Program-made: the position numbers and the translations under genes
The notes under the pieces: model-generated
Database searches by the model: none
What the model saw: the letters and a program-made list of their open reading frames with translations, nothing else
What the model was told of the DNA's origin: nothing
Shown here: one piece after another, positions 9,109-17,923 of the stretch
Layout of the letters: each line of letters begins with the position of its first letter
Numbering within the stretch: the stretch's first letter is position 1
Assembly: GCF_000718515.1 (NCBI RefSeq)
Contig: NZ_JNZS01000012.1
Location: forward strand, 195,115-259,114
DNA length: 64,000 nucleotides
Source: Micromonospora parva
Lineage (GTDB): Bacteria; Actinomycetota; Actinomycetes; Mycobacteriales; Micromonosporaceae
Direction of reading: 5' to 3'

Positions 9109-9197
9109 CCATGGCCTTCACGCCGCTCTCGCGTTTGGAGCTCGTCTTGGTCGTGTCGATCCGCTCGGGTGTCCTGAACTCCTCCCGCATCACTCCT

Positions 9198-11663
9198 GTG
9201 AACAGCCTGAACGCCCTCGCACGCCGCACCGGGCGCGCGCTGAGCCGGCTGGTGTCCACAGTGCTGCCACGTCGGCTGCGCCCACTGTGCGCGTTCGCAT
9301 CGGCGGCCACCCTGGTCGCCGCGAGCCTGATGGTCACCCCGGCCGCCGCGCACGACGCCGACGGCTGGTCGCCCCGGTCGTCGTACACCTCGACCGACAC
9401 CGGCGCCGGCACCTACTCGGTGCCGCTGCTCAACGCCGACGTGCCGGACATCAGCGTCGAACGCGTACCGGCCGCCGAGAACGACGAGGGCCGCGACCTC
9501 TACTACATGATCAGCACGACCATGCACCTGAGCCCGGGCGCGCCGATCATGAAGTCGTACGACCTGGTCAACTGGGAGATCGTCAACTACGTCTTCGACC
9601 GGGCGAGCATCGGCGACTCCTTCTCGCTGCGCAACGGTCAGAACTCGTACGGCCAGGGCCAGTGGGCGTCGTCGCTGCGCTACCACGACGGCACGTTCTA
9701 CGCCGTCTTCAACACCAACAACCTCAGCGGGGCGTACCTCTACCGCACCGACGACATCGAGAACGGCCCGTGGCAGCGCACCGCCCTCGGTCGTGGCCTG
9801 CACGACCCGTCGCTCTTCTTCGACGTCGACGGCACGCCGTACATCTTCTATGGCTCCGGCGGCACCAGTGCCGTCCGCCTCAACGCCGGCCTGACCGCCA
9901 TCGCGCAGGACTACCCGAACATCTTCACCGCCAACAACTACGCCGGGCAGCCGTTCATCGGCGGTCTGTTCGAGGGCGCGCAGGTCTACCACATCGACGG
10001 CTGGTACTACGCCGTCATCATCACCTGGCCGTCCGGGCAGGGACGCCAGGTCGTCATGTTCCGGTCGAAGGACCTGCTCGGGCGCTACACCTCGGCCGGT
10101 GGAGTCAACACCTACGAGGCGCGCGGCGTGCTCAACTCCAACGGCTTCGCCCAGGGCAGCCTGGTGCCGATCAGCCGCGCGGACGGCCGCACCGACTGGC
10201 ACGGCATGTTCTTCCGGGACACCTTCCCGATCGGTCGGATCCCGGCGCTCATCCCCGCCACCTGGCAGGACGGGTGGCCGACCTTCGGCGCAGGCGGGGT
10301 CGTGCCGGTCAACGGCCTGTTCGACAAGCCGATCCGGCTCAGCCCGGCGGAGGAGACGTTCGAGCGGCAGAAGAGCATCGTCGCCTCGGACGACTTCGCC
10401 AACGACGCGCCGCACCGGGCGTACCAGGACGAGCAGTGGACGGTCCCGGCGCCGCTCGATCCGGCGGAGATCGCCCCCAACGGGTCGCGGCTCGACCTGG
10501 CGTGGGAGTGGAACCACGCCCCGGACAACCGGTACTGGTCGCTCACCGACCGCGCCGGCTGGCTGCGGTTGACGGCCGGCACCGTCGTCACCGGCCAGTA
10601 CGTCTACACGAAGCTGGCCAACCGGGCCGAGCTGGCGTGGTTCGAGGAGGCGCGCAACACGCTCTCCCAGCGGACGTTCGGGCCACGGCAGTCGGTCCAG
10701 ACCCGGATGGACATCAGCGGGATGAAGAACGGCGACGTCGCGGGCCTGGCGGCCTACAACCGCGGATTCTCGTACGTGGCGGTGAAGCGCGTCGACGGCG
10801 TCAACACCCTCGGTGTGGTGAACCGGTCGCAGCCGTTCGCTGTCGACCTCGACCAGTCGACGCTGGAGAACTTCGTGGCGGGCACGACGGTGCCGCTGGG
10901 CGACGCCACCGACGTGCACGTGAAGGCCGACCTCGACTTCGCCTCGCCGGTGGGCCAACTGTGGACGACGTTCTACTGCAGCCTGGACGGGGTCCAGTGG
11001 ACCCGGCTGGGCAACCGCGTCGGCCCGCAGGCTCTCGACGGCAGCCTCGCGCACTTCATGGGCCACCGGGTGGGTCTGTTCACCTACGCGACCCAGGAGG
11101 CTGGTGGCCACGTCGACTTCGACAACTACCTGCTCAGCGACGTGCTGACCGCGCAGGCCCGATCGTTGAACACCACCGCCCTCGACGCGGCCATCGCCCA
11201 CGCGCGGACGCTCGACGCGCGCCACTACCCGGCCGACGCCTGGGCCACGACGCAGGCCGCGCTCGCCGCGGCGAGCGCGGCACGGGCCGGTCACCTCGGC
11301 ACCCAGAACGAGATCGACGCGCCGGAGCGGGCGCTGAGCTACCAACTGGCCCGACTCGCGGTGCTGGCCGCGCTGCCCGCCACGGCCACCGCCGAGGTGC
11401 GCTGCCTGGGCGGGAAGACGTACGTGGCGGTGCAGGCGCGCAACGACTCGACCGAACCGGTCGAGATCACCGTGCAGACCCCGTACGGGAACCGGTCGTT
11501 CGCGGCCGTCGCGCCGGGAGCGAACGTCTACCAGTCGTTCAACACGCGTACGGCGTCCGTGCCGGCCGGCTCGGCGACGGTCCGGGTCAGCGGCACTGTC
11601 GCCGGTCAGGACGTGAGCACCGTCCACTCCACGCCGCACCCCGCCAACGCCTGCGGCGGCTGA
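9198..11663 (+). CDS. Secreted GH43-type glycosidase with C-terminal accessory domains
   Basis: About 822 residues from a GTG at 9198, chosen to give a normal long signal peptide ending in MVTPAAA; GTG 9153 and ATG 9111 are alternatives. The propeller shows the GH43 acidic triad: the base Asp in NADVPDIS, the middle Asp in GLHDPSLFFD, and the acid Glu in GLFEGAQVYH. After it come a concanavalin-like GH43 C-terminal domain (about 397-655), a helical FIVAR-like segment (about 658-728), and a final 90-residue module with two Cys that ends in CGG. That module is repeated in the next gene. Likely role: releasing arabinose or xylose from extracellular arabinan/arabinoxylan. The arabinose-type operator upstream supports this. 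The exact specificity is unknown. Confidence 0.88.
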   Translation: MNSLNALARRTGRALSRLVSTVLPRRLRPLCAFASAATLVAASLMVTPAAAHDADGWSPRSSYTSTDTGAGTYSVPLLNADVPDISVERVPAAENDEGRDLYYMISTTMHLSPGAPIMKSYDLVNWEIVNYVFDRASIGDSFSLRNGQNSYGQGQWASSLRYHDGTFYAVFNTNNLSGAYLYRTDDIENGPWQRTALGRGLHDPSLFFDVDGTPYIFYGSGGTSAVRLNAGLTAIAQDYPNIFTANNYAGQPFIGGLFEGAQVYHIDGWYYAVIITWPSGQGRQVVMFRSKDLLGRYTSAGGVNTYEARGVLNSNGFAQGSLVPISRADGRTDWHGMFFRDTFPIGRIPALIPATWQDGWPTFGAGGVVPVNGLFDKPIRLSPAEETFERQKSIVASDDFANDAPHRAYQDEQWTVPAPLDPAEIAPNGSRLDLAWEWNHAPDNRYWSLTDRAGWLRLTAGTVVTGQYVYTKLANRAELAWFEEARNTLSQRTFGPRQSVQTRMDISGMKNGDVAGLAAYNRGFSYVAVKRVDGVNTLGVVNRSQPFAVDLDQSTLENFVAGTTVPLGDATDVHVKADLDFASPVGQLWTTFYCSLDGVQWTRLGNRVGPQALDGSLAHFMGHRVGLFTYATQEAGGHVDFDNYLLSDVLTAQARSLNTTALDAAIAHARTLDARHYPADAWATTQAALAAASAARAGHLGTQNEIDAPERALSYQLARLAVLAALPATATAEVRCLGGKTYVAVQARNDSTEPVEITVQTPYGNRSFAAVAPGANVYQSFNTRTASVPAGSATVRVSGTVAGQDVSTVHSTPHPANACGG

Positions 11664-11708
11664 CCCCACCACGAGCCCTCGGCTCATCGACCAGCACCAC
11701 CGGCGACC

Positions 11709-11752
11709 GGCCGGACGGCGCGGAACAGCGGACCTGTCCCGCGCCGCCGGCC
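11709..11752 (+). terminator. Imperfect long hairpin after the first GH43 gene
   Basis: The stem 11709-11728 with 11734-11752 pairs over 18 bp, interrupted by one bulge and one mismatch. It is in the 189-nt gap between the two GH43 genes and may terminate or attenuate transcription. Confidence 0.55.
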
Positions 11753-11852
11753 ACGGCCCCGCCGGTGGTGACGGTCGACCCCTGATGTCCGGACCACCCA
11801 CCGATCCCCCGTACACCGATGACCGCACGTCAGAGATGAAGGAGGATGTCTC

Positions 11853-14273
11853 GTGGAACAACGACTGCGACGGGCGACCCGAGGACGGGTAGCTGCGCTC
11901 GCGACACTGGGCCTGATGCTGGCCACGGGGTTCGTCGCCGGCGCGGCGCCGGTCCAGGCCGCCGACACGAACCTCGTCGTCAACGGCGGGTTCGAGGACG
12001 GCCTGGCCAACTGGTTCGTCAACAACGGAAACGCCGCCGACGGCGCCCAGTTGTCCGTCACCTCGGACGCCTTCTCCGGCGCGACCGCCGCGCACGTCAC
12101 CAACCGGGCGACCACCGGATCCGGCCCGATGCAGGACCTCAGCGGCAAGGTGCAGGCCGGTCAGGCGTACACCCTGACGGCCCGCATCAAGTACGCGAAC
12201 GAGAGCGGACCGGCCACGAAGCAGTTCTTCGCCACCATGCACTACGGCGGCGGCACCTACACCAACCTGGTCAGCGTGACGGCGACGAAGGGTCAGTGGG
12301 CGCAGTTCAGCGGAACGTTCACGATCCCGGCGACGCAGAGCGTGTCGACGGCACGCCTGTTCTTCGAGACCCCGTGGACGAGCACCCCGTCCACGGACCC
12401 GGCCCTGCACCTCATGGACTTCACGCTCGACGACGTGTCGGTGGTCGGCGCCGCGCCGCCTGCCCCGGCGTCGAAGACCATCGAGGTCGTCGGCAAGCTG
12501 CCCGGGGAGCACAACCCGTTGATCGGGCACAAGTTCGGCGCCGACGGCTTCGGTCTCGTGCACGACGGTCGGGTCTACATGTACATGACCAACGACACCC
12601 AGGGGTACGCCCCGAACCCGACCACCGGTGTCTCGCCGGGGATCAACTACGGCGACATCAACCAGATCACGGTGATCTCCTCCGAGGACCTCGTGAACTG
12701 GACCGACCACGGTGAGATCCAGGTCGCCGGCCCGAACGGGGTGGCCCCGTTCACCGCCAACTCGTGGGCTCCGGGCATCACCAAGAAGGTGGTGAACGGG
12801 GTGGAGAAGTTCTTCCTCTACTACGCCAACGGCGGTGGTTCCAGCAATGTGATCACGGGTGCGTCGCCGCTCGGCCCGTGGACCAGCGAGCGCACCAGCA
12901 CGCTGATCGACGGCCGTACCCCCGGTGCCGAGGCCGTCGCGTGGAAGTTCGACCCGGCGCCCTTCGTCGACGACGACGGCCAGCCGTACCTCTACTTCGG
13001 TGGTGGCCCCGCGTCGACGAGCATGCCGCCGGCCGAGCGCTTCAACAACCCGAAGAACATCCGGTCGATCGAGCTCGGCGACGACATGGTGTCGACCGAG
13101 GGGACGGCCGCGGTGGTGGACGCCCCGGTCGCCTTCGAGGCCGGGCACGTCTTCAAGCGCCAGGGCAAGTACTACTTCTCGTACTCCTCGCACTTCGGCG
13201 GGAACGACTTCGGTGGCAGCCAGCAGCCCCTTCCCGGTTACCCCGGCGGTGGGCAGATCGGCTACATGATCTCCGACGGCCCGATGTCGTGGCCGAAGGA
13301 GGCGTACGCCGGTGTGCTCTTCCCGAACCAGTCGCAGTTCTTCGGTGCCGGCACCGGCGGCAACAACCACCAGTCGGTGTTCGAGTTCGGTGGCAGGTAC
13401 TACTTCACCTACCACGCCCCGACGCTGAACAAGCGCATCAACGGCAACACCACCCAGGGGTACCGCAGCCCGCACATCCAGGAGTTGACCTTCAACCCGG
13501 ACGGCACGATCCAGCAGGTCGTCGGCACGTACGCCGGCGTGGACCAGGTCCGGGACTTCGACCCGTACCGCGTCTTCGAGGCCGAGACCTTCGGCTGGAG
13601 CAAGGGCGTCGCGACCACGAAGGTCGACGGCGGCTCCGCCCAGTTCGGTGGTGCGGCACCGAATCTGGTGGTCCGCGACGTCGACAACGGGGACTGGACG
13701 GCGCTGTCCTCGGTGAACTTCGGGGACAGCGGCGCGCGCAGCCTGACGGCGCGGGTGCGTGCGCTCGCCGCCGGCGGGCAGGTCCAGGTCCGGCTGGACG
13801 ACGTCAACGGTCCCGTCGTCGGCACTGTCGCCGTGGACACGCCGGTCGGACAGTGGGCCGAGGTGAGCGCCGAGCTCACCGGCGTCAGCGGCGTGCACGA
13901 CGTCTACTTCACCTACACCGGCCCGGCCGGCGCGGATCTCTTCGAGATCGACACCTGGGCGTTCCAGTCGGCCACCGTCGACCTGCCCGTGACGGTCACC
14001 GCGTCGACGCGGTGCGTCGGTGGCACGGCGTACGTGGCGGTGCAGGTGCGCAACGACCATGACGCGCCGGTGGGCGTGAGCATGGAGACGCCGTACGGCA
14101 CGCGGTCCTTCGCGGCGGTCGCGCCCGGCGCGAACGCCTACCAGTCCTTCACCACCCGGGCCGGGTCGGTGCCGGCGGGTTCGGCGACGGTCCGGGTGAC
14201 CGGGGCGATCGGCGGACAGGACGTGACGACCGTCCGCACCGTGCAACACCCCGCCGGCACCTGCGGCGGATAA
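11853..14273 (+). CDS. Secreted GH43-type arabinofuranosidase-like enzyme with CBMs
   Basis: An 806-residue secreted protein. The GTG start at 11853 has AAGGAGG 7 nt upstream. After the signal peptide (to about residue 35) there is a CBM4/9/22-like beta-sandwich (NLVVNGGFEDGLANW, about 36-205), then a GH43 propeller with the catalytic Asp in KFGADGFG (about 227), Asp in KFDPAPFVDD (about 368) and Glu in FEAGHVF (about 429). A CBM6-like domain starts at FEAETFGW (about 574), and the last 90 residues form the same CGG-ending module as in the preceding gene. The domain order fits arabinoxylan arabinofuranohydrolases and related enzymes. It probably cooperates with the upstream GH43 enzyme on cell-wall arabinans or arabinoxylans. 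Confidence 0.9.
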   Translation: MEQRLRRATRGRVAALATLGLMLATGFVAGAAPVQAADTNLVVNGGFEDGLANWFVNNGNAADGAQLSVTSDAFSGATAAHVTNRATTGSGPMQDLSGKVQAGQAYTLTARIKYANESGPATKQFFATMHYGGGTYTNLVSVTATKGQWAQFSGTFTIPATQSVSTARLFFETPWTSTPSTDPALHLMDFTLDDVSVVGAAPPAPASKTIEVVGKLPGEHNPLIGHKFGADGFGLVHDGRVYMYMTNDTQGYAPNPTTGVSPGINYGDINQITVISSEDLVNWTDHGEIQVAGPNGVAPFTANSWAPGITKKVVNGVEKFFLYYANGGGSSNVITGASPLGPWTSERTSTLIDGRTPGAEAVAWKFDPAPFVDDDGQPYLYFGGGPASTSMPPAERFNNPKNIRSIELGDDMVSTEGTAAVVDAPVAFEAGHVFKRQGKYYFSYSSHFGGNDFGGSQQPLPGYPGGGQIGYMISDGPMSWPKEAYAGVLFPNQSQFFGAGTGGNNHQSVFEFGGRYYFTYHAPTLNKRINGNTTQGYRSPHIQELTFNPDGTIQQVVGTYAGVDQVRDFDPYRVFEAETFGWSKGVATTKVDGGSAQFGGAAPNLVVRDVDNGDWTALSSVNFGDSGARSLTARVRALAAGGQVQVRLDDVNGPVVGTVAVDTPVGQWAEVSAELTGVSGVHDVYFTYTGPAGADLFEIDTWAFQSATVDLPVTVTASTRCVGGTAYVAVQVRNDHDAPVGVSMETPYGTRSFAAVAPGANAYQSFTTRAGSVPAGSATVRVTGAIGGQDVTTVRTVQHPAGTCGG

Positions 14274-14299
14274 CCCCTCATGCAGAGAACGGAGCTCAC

Positions 14300-14932
14300 A
14301 TGAACACAGACAAACGGCGGCAGTTGCTGGCGGCCTGCTCGGTCGGCGCCGTGCTGACCGGGGCGGCGGTGCTGCCGTCGCCCGCGCTGGCCGAGCCCGG
14401 TGACGACGCCAGCGTGCGGGTCACCGTCGACATCGACGAGATCCGGGAACCGGGCGTGCTCGCCCTGTCGATCGCCGGCGACGCCGTCGCGCTCTCCGAG
14501 GACGGCTCGACCCTGCTGGTACGCCAGTTCGTCGGCACCCTGCCGACGGTGACGGTCACCGACACCCGGGTCGCCGACGAGGTGCCCGACGGCGCCAGCT
14601 GGGCGGTGCTCGGCAGCGCGACCGACTTCGCGGGCGCCGCCGGTCAGGCGCCGATCACCGCCGACCACTTCGGTTGGAAGCCGCGCCTGCTCGACGGCGG
14701 CGAGACCGGCCTGGTCACCGAGGGCGAGGAGGTGGTGACCAGCCTGGACGAGCCGACCCAGCCGGGCAACAATGTCGGCCTTGTCGACCAGGAGCTGTTG
14801 GTCTCGGCCTTCGACTCCGCTGCCGTCGCCAGCGACTCGTACTCGGTCAACGCCGACCTGTACCTGCGGACCCCCGCCGAGGTCGCGGCCGGCGAGTACA
14901 GCTCCACCCTCACACTCTCACTGTTCGAGTAG
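14300..14932 (+). CDS. Secreted WxL-like surface protein
   Basis: A 210-residue secreted protein with a clean signal peptide (MNTDKRRQLLAACSVG to ALAEPG). The mature part is acidic, beta-rich and has no catalytic motif. Its segment LPTVTVTDTRV, a single W near GASWAVLGSATDF and the C-terminal AGEYSSTLTLSLFE resemble WxL-domain proteins, which bind peptidoglycan or a DUF916 partner. The similarity is by pattern only. It begins 26 nt after the GH43 gene and is followed by a DUF916-like protein, the usual WxL partner, which strengthens the call. It may help to hold the GH43 enzymes, or the glycan, at the cell surface. Confidence 0.65.
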   Translation: MNTDKRRQLLAACSVGAVLTGAAVLPSPALAEPGDDASVRVTVDIDEIREPGVLALSIAGDAVALSEDGSTLLVRQFVGTLPTVTVTDTRVADEVPDGASWAVLGSATDFAGAAGQAPITADHFGWKPRLLDGGETGLVTEGEEVVTSLDEPTQPGNNVGLVDQELLVSAFDSAAVASDSYSVNADLYLRTPAEVAAGEYSSTLTLSLFE

Positions 14933-14936
14933 TGGC

Positions 14937-14967
14937 CTGGGCGGGGCCCGGACCGGGCCCCGCCCAG
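14937..14967 (+). terminator. Hairpin between the WxL-like and DUF916-like genes
   Basis: Arms 14937-14950 and 14954-14967 pair perfectly over 14 bp around a GAC loop, 4 nt after the stop codon. Because the next gene is on the same strand only 58 nt later, it may lower its expression rather than end the operon. Confidence 0.7.
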
Positions 14968-14990
14968 CCCCGTGCCGAAGGGCCACCTGA

Positions 14991-16070
14991 ATGACCGTCA
15001 CCCCGCTGCGCCGGGCGCTCGCTGTCCTCACCGTCGTGTTCCTCGCGGTTGCGGCCACGCCGGTCGCGGCGGCGGCGGAGCCGGACCCCAAGGCCCTGAC
15101 CTGGACGGTCCAGCCGGCCACCGCGAGTGGCCCGGACCAACGCCGATGGATCACCGCCAGCCTCGACCCGGGGCAGGCAGTGACCGAGCACCTGGCGGTC
15201 CGCAACTTCAGCCGCACCGCCGTCACGTTCGCCCTGAAGGCCGCCGACGGGTACCTCACCGACAAGGGCCGCTTCAACATGCTGTCGTCCGACCGGCCCT
15301 CGGTCGACGGCGGCACCTGGATCGACGTGCAGGACAAGGTCACCGTCGGCCCGAACGAGACGCGGGTCGTGCCGTTCACCATCACCGTGCCCAGGAGCGC
15401 CCCACCGGGCGACCACCCGGCCGGCATCGCCGCGACCGTCAGCAGCGCCGGAGGCACTGTCACCGTCGAGAGTCGGGTCGGGTTCCGGGTCATGCTGCGG
15501 GTCAACGGCTCCGCGCGGGCGGCCCTGGCCGTCCGGGGCCTCGACGCGACGTACTCCCCGTCGTGGAATCCCTTCGCCGGTGGCACGGTGCGGGTCCGCT
15601 ACACCGTCGAGAACGACGGCAACGTCTGGGTCAGCGGCACCAGTCGGGTGGCGATGTCCAACCTGCTCGGCCGCAGCAGCCACGACGCCACCAGCGCCGT
15701 CGAGGAGCTGCTGCCCGGCGGCAGCCGGACGGTGCGGACCCGGGCCGACGGCCTGTGGGCCCTGGGCCGCCTCCGCACGACCGTCACCACGTCGCCGACG
15801 CTGCTGGGCGACGGCCAGGCCGGGGCCGACCTCCGTCCGGCCTCCGCCACCGTCACCACCTGGGTCGTACCGTGGGCGCAGCTCGCACTGCTCGCTCTGC
15901 TCGCCGGCCTGCTCCTGGGGCTGCGGGCGGCGGCCCGGCACCGGCGGCGTCGACTGGCCGGCCTGCTGGCCCGCGCCCGGCAGGAGGGCCGGCAGGAGGC
16001 TCAGGAGTCCGTGCTCGTCGGGGGCGCGGCAACCGCTGGCGAGCCCGACCCGGGCGACGCCCACCGGTGA
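14991..16070 (+). CDS. DUF916-like (WxL-interacting) membrane-anchored protein
   Basis: A 359-residue exported protein. It has a signal peptide (LTVVFLAVAATPVAAAAE), an N-terminal beta-sandwich with LTWTVQPA, RRWITASLDPGQAV and LAVRNFSRTAVTFALKA that matches the pattern of DUF916/WxLIP peptidoglycan-binding domains, a second Ig-like domain (YTVENDGNVWVSGTSRV), then one membrane helix (WAQLALLALLAGLLLGL) and a basic cytoplasmic tail. In Gram-positives such proteins pair with WxL proteins on the cell surface. Here the partner is the preceding gene and the neighbours are GH43 enzymes, so a surface assembly for glycan binding is plausible. The family call is from pattern only. Confidence 0.72.
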   Translation: MTVTPLRRALAVLTVVFLAVAATPVAAAAEPDPKALTWTVQPATASGPDQRRWITASLDPGQAVTEHLAVRNFSRTAVTFALKAADGYLTDKGRFNMLSSDRPSVDGGTWIDVQDKVTVGPNETRVVPFTITVPRSAPPGDHPAGIAATVSSAGGTVTVESRVGFRVMLRVNGSARAALAVRGLDATYSPSWNPFAGGTVRVRYTVENDGNVWVSGTSRVAMSNLLGRSSHDATSAVEELLPGGSRTVRTRADGLWALGRLRTTVTTSPTLLGDGQAGADLRPASATVTTWVVPWAQLALLALLAGLLLGLRAAARHRRRRLAGLLARARQEGRQEAQESVLVGGAATAGEPDPGDAHR

Positions 16071-16131
16071 CCCGTCGACGCGAACAGATCGCGCCGTCGG
16101 GTCGAGGCGTGGCGTCGCCCGACCCGCGACC

Positions 16132-17445
16132 CTACGGCTTGGCCTGGTCGAGCAGCCAGCGCAGGATGCCGTCGTCCTCGTAGGTCGGCCCGAACGCCGC
16201 GTGGTAGTCCGGCACCGAGAACGCGGCGTCCGCGTACTCGGTGTAGCGCACCAGGTCGGCGGCCTGCTCGGGCGTCTTGCCCCGGGCGGCGTACGCCTGC
16301 CGCAGCACCGCCGTGGAGTTGCGCGCGCCGGAGACGTTGAGCAGGTGGTCGTGCTCGCCGTGGGTGATCCACACCGGCACCTCGGCCGCCGCGATGGCGC
16401 TCGCCTGGGTGGCGTTGACCGGGAAACCACCGGTCACCAACCCGCCGGCGAACAGGTCCGGACGCTTGGCGAACGCCTCCCAGAGCAGCTGCGAGCCGTA
16501 CGACACGGTGGTCGCGTACACCCGACGGGTGTCCACCGCGAACTGGTCGACGAACTGGTCGAGCAGTTTGACCAGCAGGTCCGCCTCGGCGGCTCCACCG
16601 ACCCGCTGGTGCTGCGGGGCCAGGACGATGACGTCCTCGGAGGTGCCGGTCCACTGCGGTTGGAGCCACGCGGTCGCCGGGATGTCGGCGGCGAGCTGGA
16701 CACCGAGGTTGTCGCCGTCCCAGCCCATTCCGTGACCGGGCAGGACGACCATCAGCGGGTACGTGCGGCCCGGCTGGTAGTTCTTCGGCAGGTGGTAGTG
16801 GTACGGCAGCACCATCCCACCGCTGAGGAACGAGCCGTAGGTGAACTCGTCGACCAGGTGGTTGACCGGCTTCGCGGTGACCGGTCGGGACTCGCGCGGG
16901 GTGGCGCGGGCGAGCACCGGCCCCTTGCCGGCCCCTCGGCCGGGCTGGCCGTGCACGTCCTCGCGTTGCACGACCCGGGTGGGCAGCTCGGGGTTGACCT
17001 TCACGGTGCAGAGGAACGTCGGGCACTTGGAGACGATGACCGTCGAGCCGCCGGTGTCCGCGGGGTCGAGTTCGACGATGACGTACCTGCCCGGCGTCGA
17101 CCGGTGGTCGTCGCGGGTGTCCGGTGCCGAGTTGGTGTAGGTGCGGGTGACGGTCCGCTCGGCGAGCTTCGGCAGGTCCTCGATGGGGTTGAAGCGGAAG
17201 TTGTAGATGGTGTCGGTCACCGCGAACGTGTCGGTGTCGAGGGTGCGGGGGTTGACAGTGGCCCCGTACTCGATCGCCACCGCGGAGACCTTCTGGCCGT
17301 ACGTGTAGACGGTGGTGATCGGGGTGATGCTGCGGATTCCGTCCGGGCCACCGGGGCTACCGGTCGCGCTGCCGTACGCCGTGCCGGAGGCGGTGGCCAG
17401 GACGACGGCGGTGGCGAGCGGGATCAGTCCTTTTCGCAGTCTCAT
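16132..17445 (-). CDS. Secreted alpha/beta-hydrolase esterase (CE1-like)
   Basis: A 437-residue secreted esterase. After the signal peptide there is an N-terminal Ig-like domain (about 35-150) of the kind seen before PHB-depolymerase/feruloyl-esterase domains. The catalytic domain has the nucleophile Ser315 in TTVSYGSQ (the first Gly of GxSxG is replaced by Thr), an oxyanion segment LPGHGMGWDG and a late ITHGEHDHLL. Likely role: removing acetyl or feruloyl esters from plant polysaccharide. A ribosome binding site GAAAGGA lies just upstream. The 16-bp operator 83 bp upstream is the exact reverse complement of the one at the LacI/ABC locus, so the esterase joins that regulon. Confidence 0.85.
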   Translation of the reverse strand: MRLRKGLIPLATAVVLATASGTAYGSATGSPGGPDGIRSITPITTVYTYGQKVSAVAIEYGATVNPRTLDTDTFAVTDTIYNFRFNPIEDLPKLAERTVTRTYTNSAPDTRDDHRSTPGRYVIVELDPADTGGSTVIVSKCPTFLCTVKVNPELPTRVVQREDVHGQPGRGAGKGPVLARATPRESRPVTAKPVNHLVDEFTYGSFLSGGMVLPYHYHLPKNYQPGRTYPLMVVLPGHGMGWDGDNLGVQLAADIPATAWLQPQWTGTSEDVIVLAPQHQRVGGAAEADLLVKLLDQFVDQFAVDTRRVYATTVSYGSQLLWEAFAKRPDLFAGGLVTGGFPVNATQASAIAAAEVPVWITHGEHDHLLNVSGARNSTAVLRQAYAARGKTPEQAADLVRYTEYADAAFSVPDYHAAFGPTYEDDGILRWLLDQAKP

Positions 17446-17527
17446 GCGGGTCCTTTCTCGGGGGTGGTGCGCTCAGTCGACGAGCCTGCCCGGGACCGGG
17501 AGGGGGACGGGTCGGAGCGAGCCGGTC

Positions 17528-17543
17528 GCTAAACTGATTTAGC
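17528..17543. promoter_or_regulatory. LacI-type operator before the esterase gene
   Basis: GCTAAACTGATTTAGC, the exact reverse complement of the site at 4466-4481, 83 bp upstream of the esterase start. The identity over 16 bases at a distance of 13 kb makes a shared regulator likely. Confidence 0.75.
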
Positions 17544-17684
17544 AGAGCATCGATGGCCGGTCCGGCGCTGTCAATACCGCGCGTGCGCCAACCTGCGGGC
17601 CGGGCTCGGGCGAGCGCCCCGCCCGCTCGCCCGAGCGTCCGGGAGCACTGCAACAAACCTGCAAGCGTCAGCTATTGCCTTCAG

Positions 17685-17698
17685 GGAAACCGCTTTCC
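17685..17698. promoter_or_regulatory. Palindrome before the pectate lyase gene, possible LacI-family operator
   Basis: GGAAACCGCTTTCC is a near-perfect palindrome with a central CG step, the general form of LacI-family operators, in the 478-bp space between the divergent esterase and pectate lyase genes. It differs from the other two operator families in the window. It is 239 bp from the lyase start, so its target is uncertain. Confidence 0.45.
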
Positions 17699-17923
17699 TA
17701 CGATTGCGTTACATCGATGTTTCGATTAACGGTCGGGCGAGTGGCGTCACCAGGAGCGCCGCGCTCACCCGACACATCAGTGCTTCCACCAGGGCACGAA
17801 AGATCTCGATGACATTCTCGCGATTGACTGCCGTCAATTCCTGAACGACGTCAGTCGGCAGGTGTGATCGCGGTGTCCGTCGAGTCGAAACCTGGTACGA
17901 GACGAATGCGAAGGTGAGACGAC

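Noticed and set aside
9072..14249. A 1725-codon open frame on the minus strand opposite the two GH43 genes
   Set aside because: Its translation is low-complexity Arg/Val/Gly/His sequence with no domains. Long antisense frames are expected in GC-rich coding DNA, and the plus-strand genes have signal peptides, catalytic motifs and ribosome binding sites.
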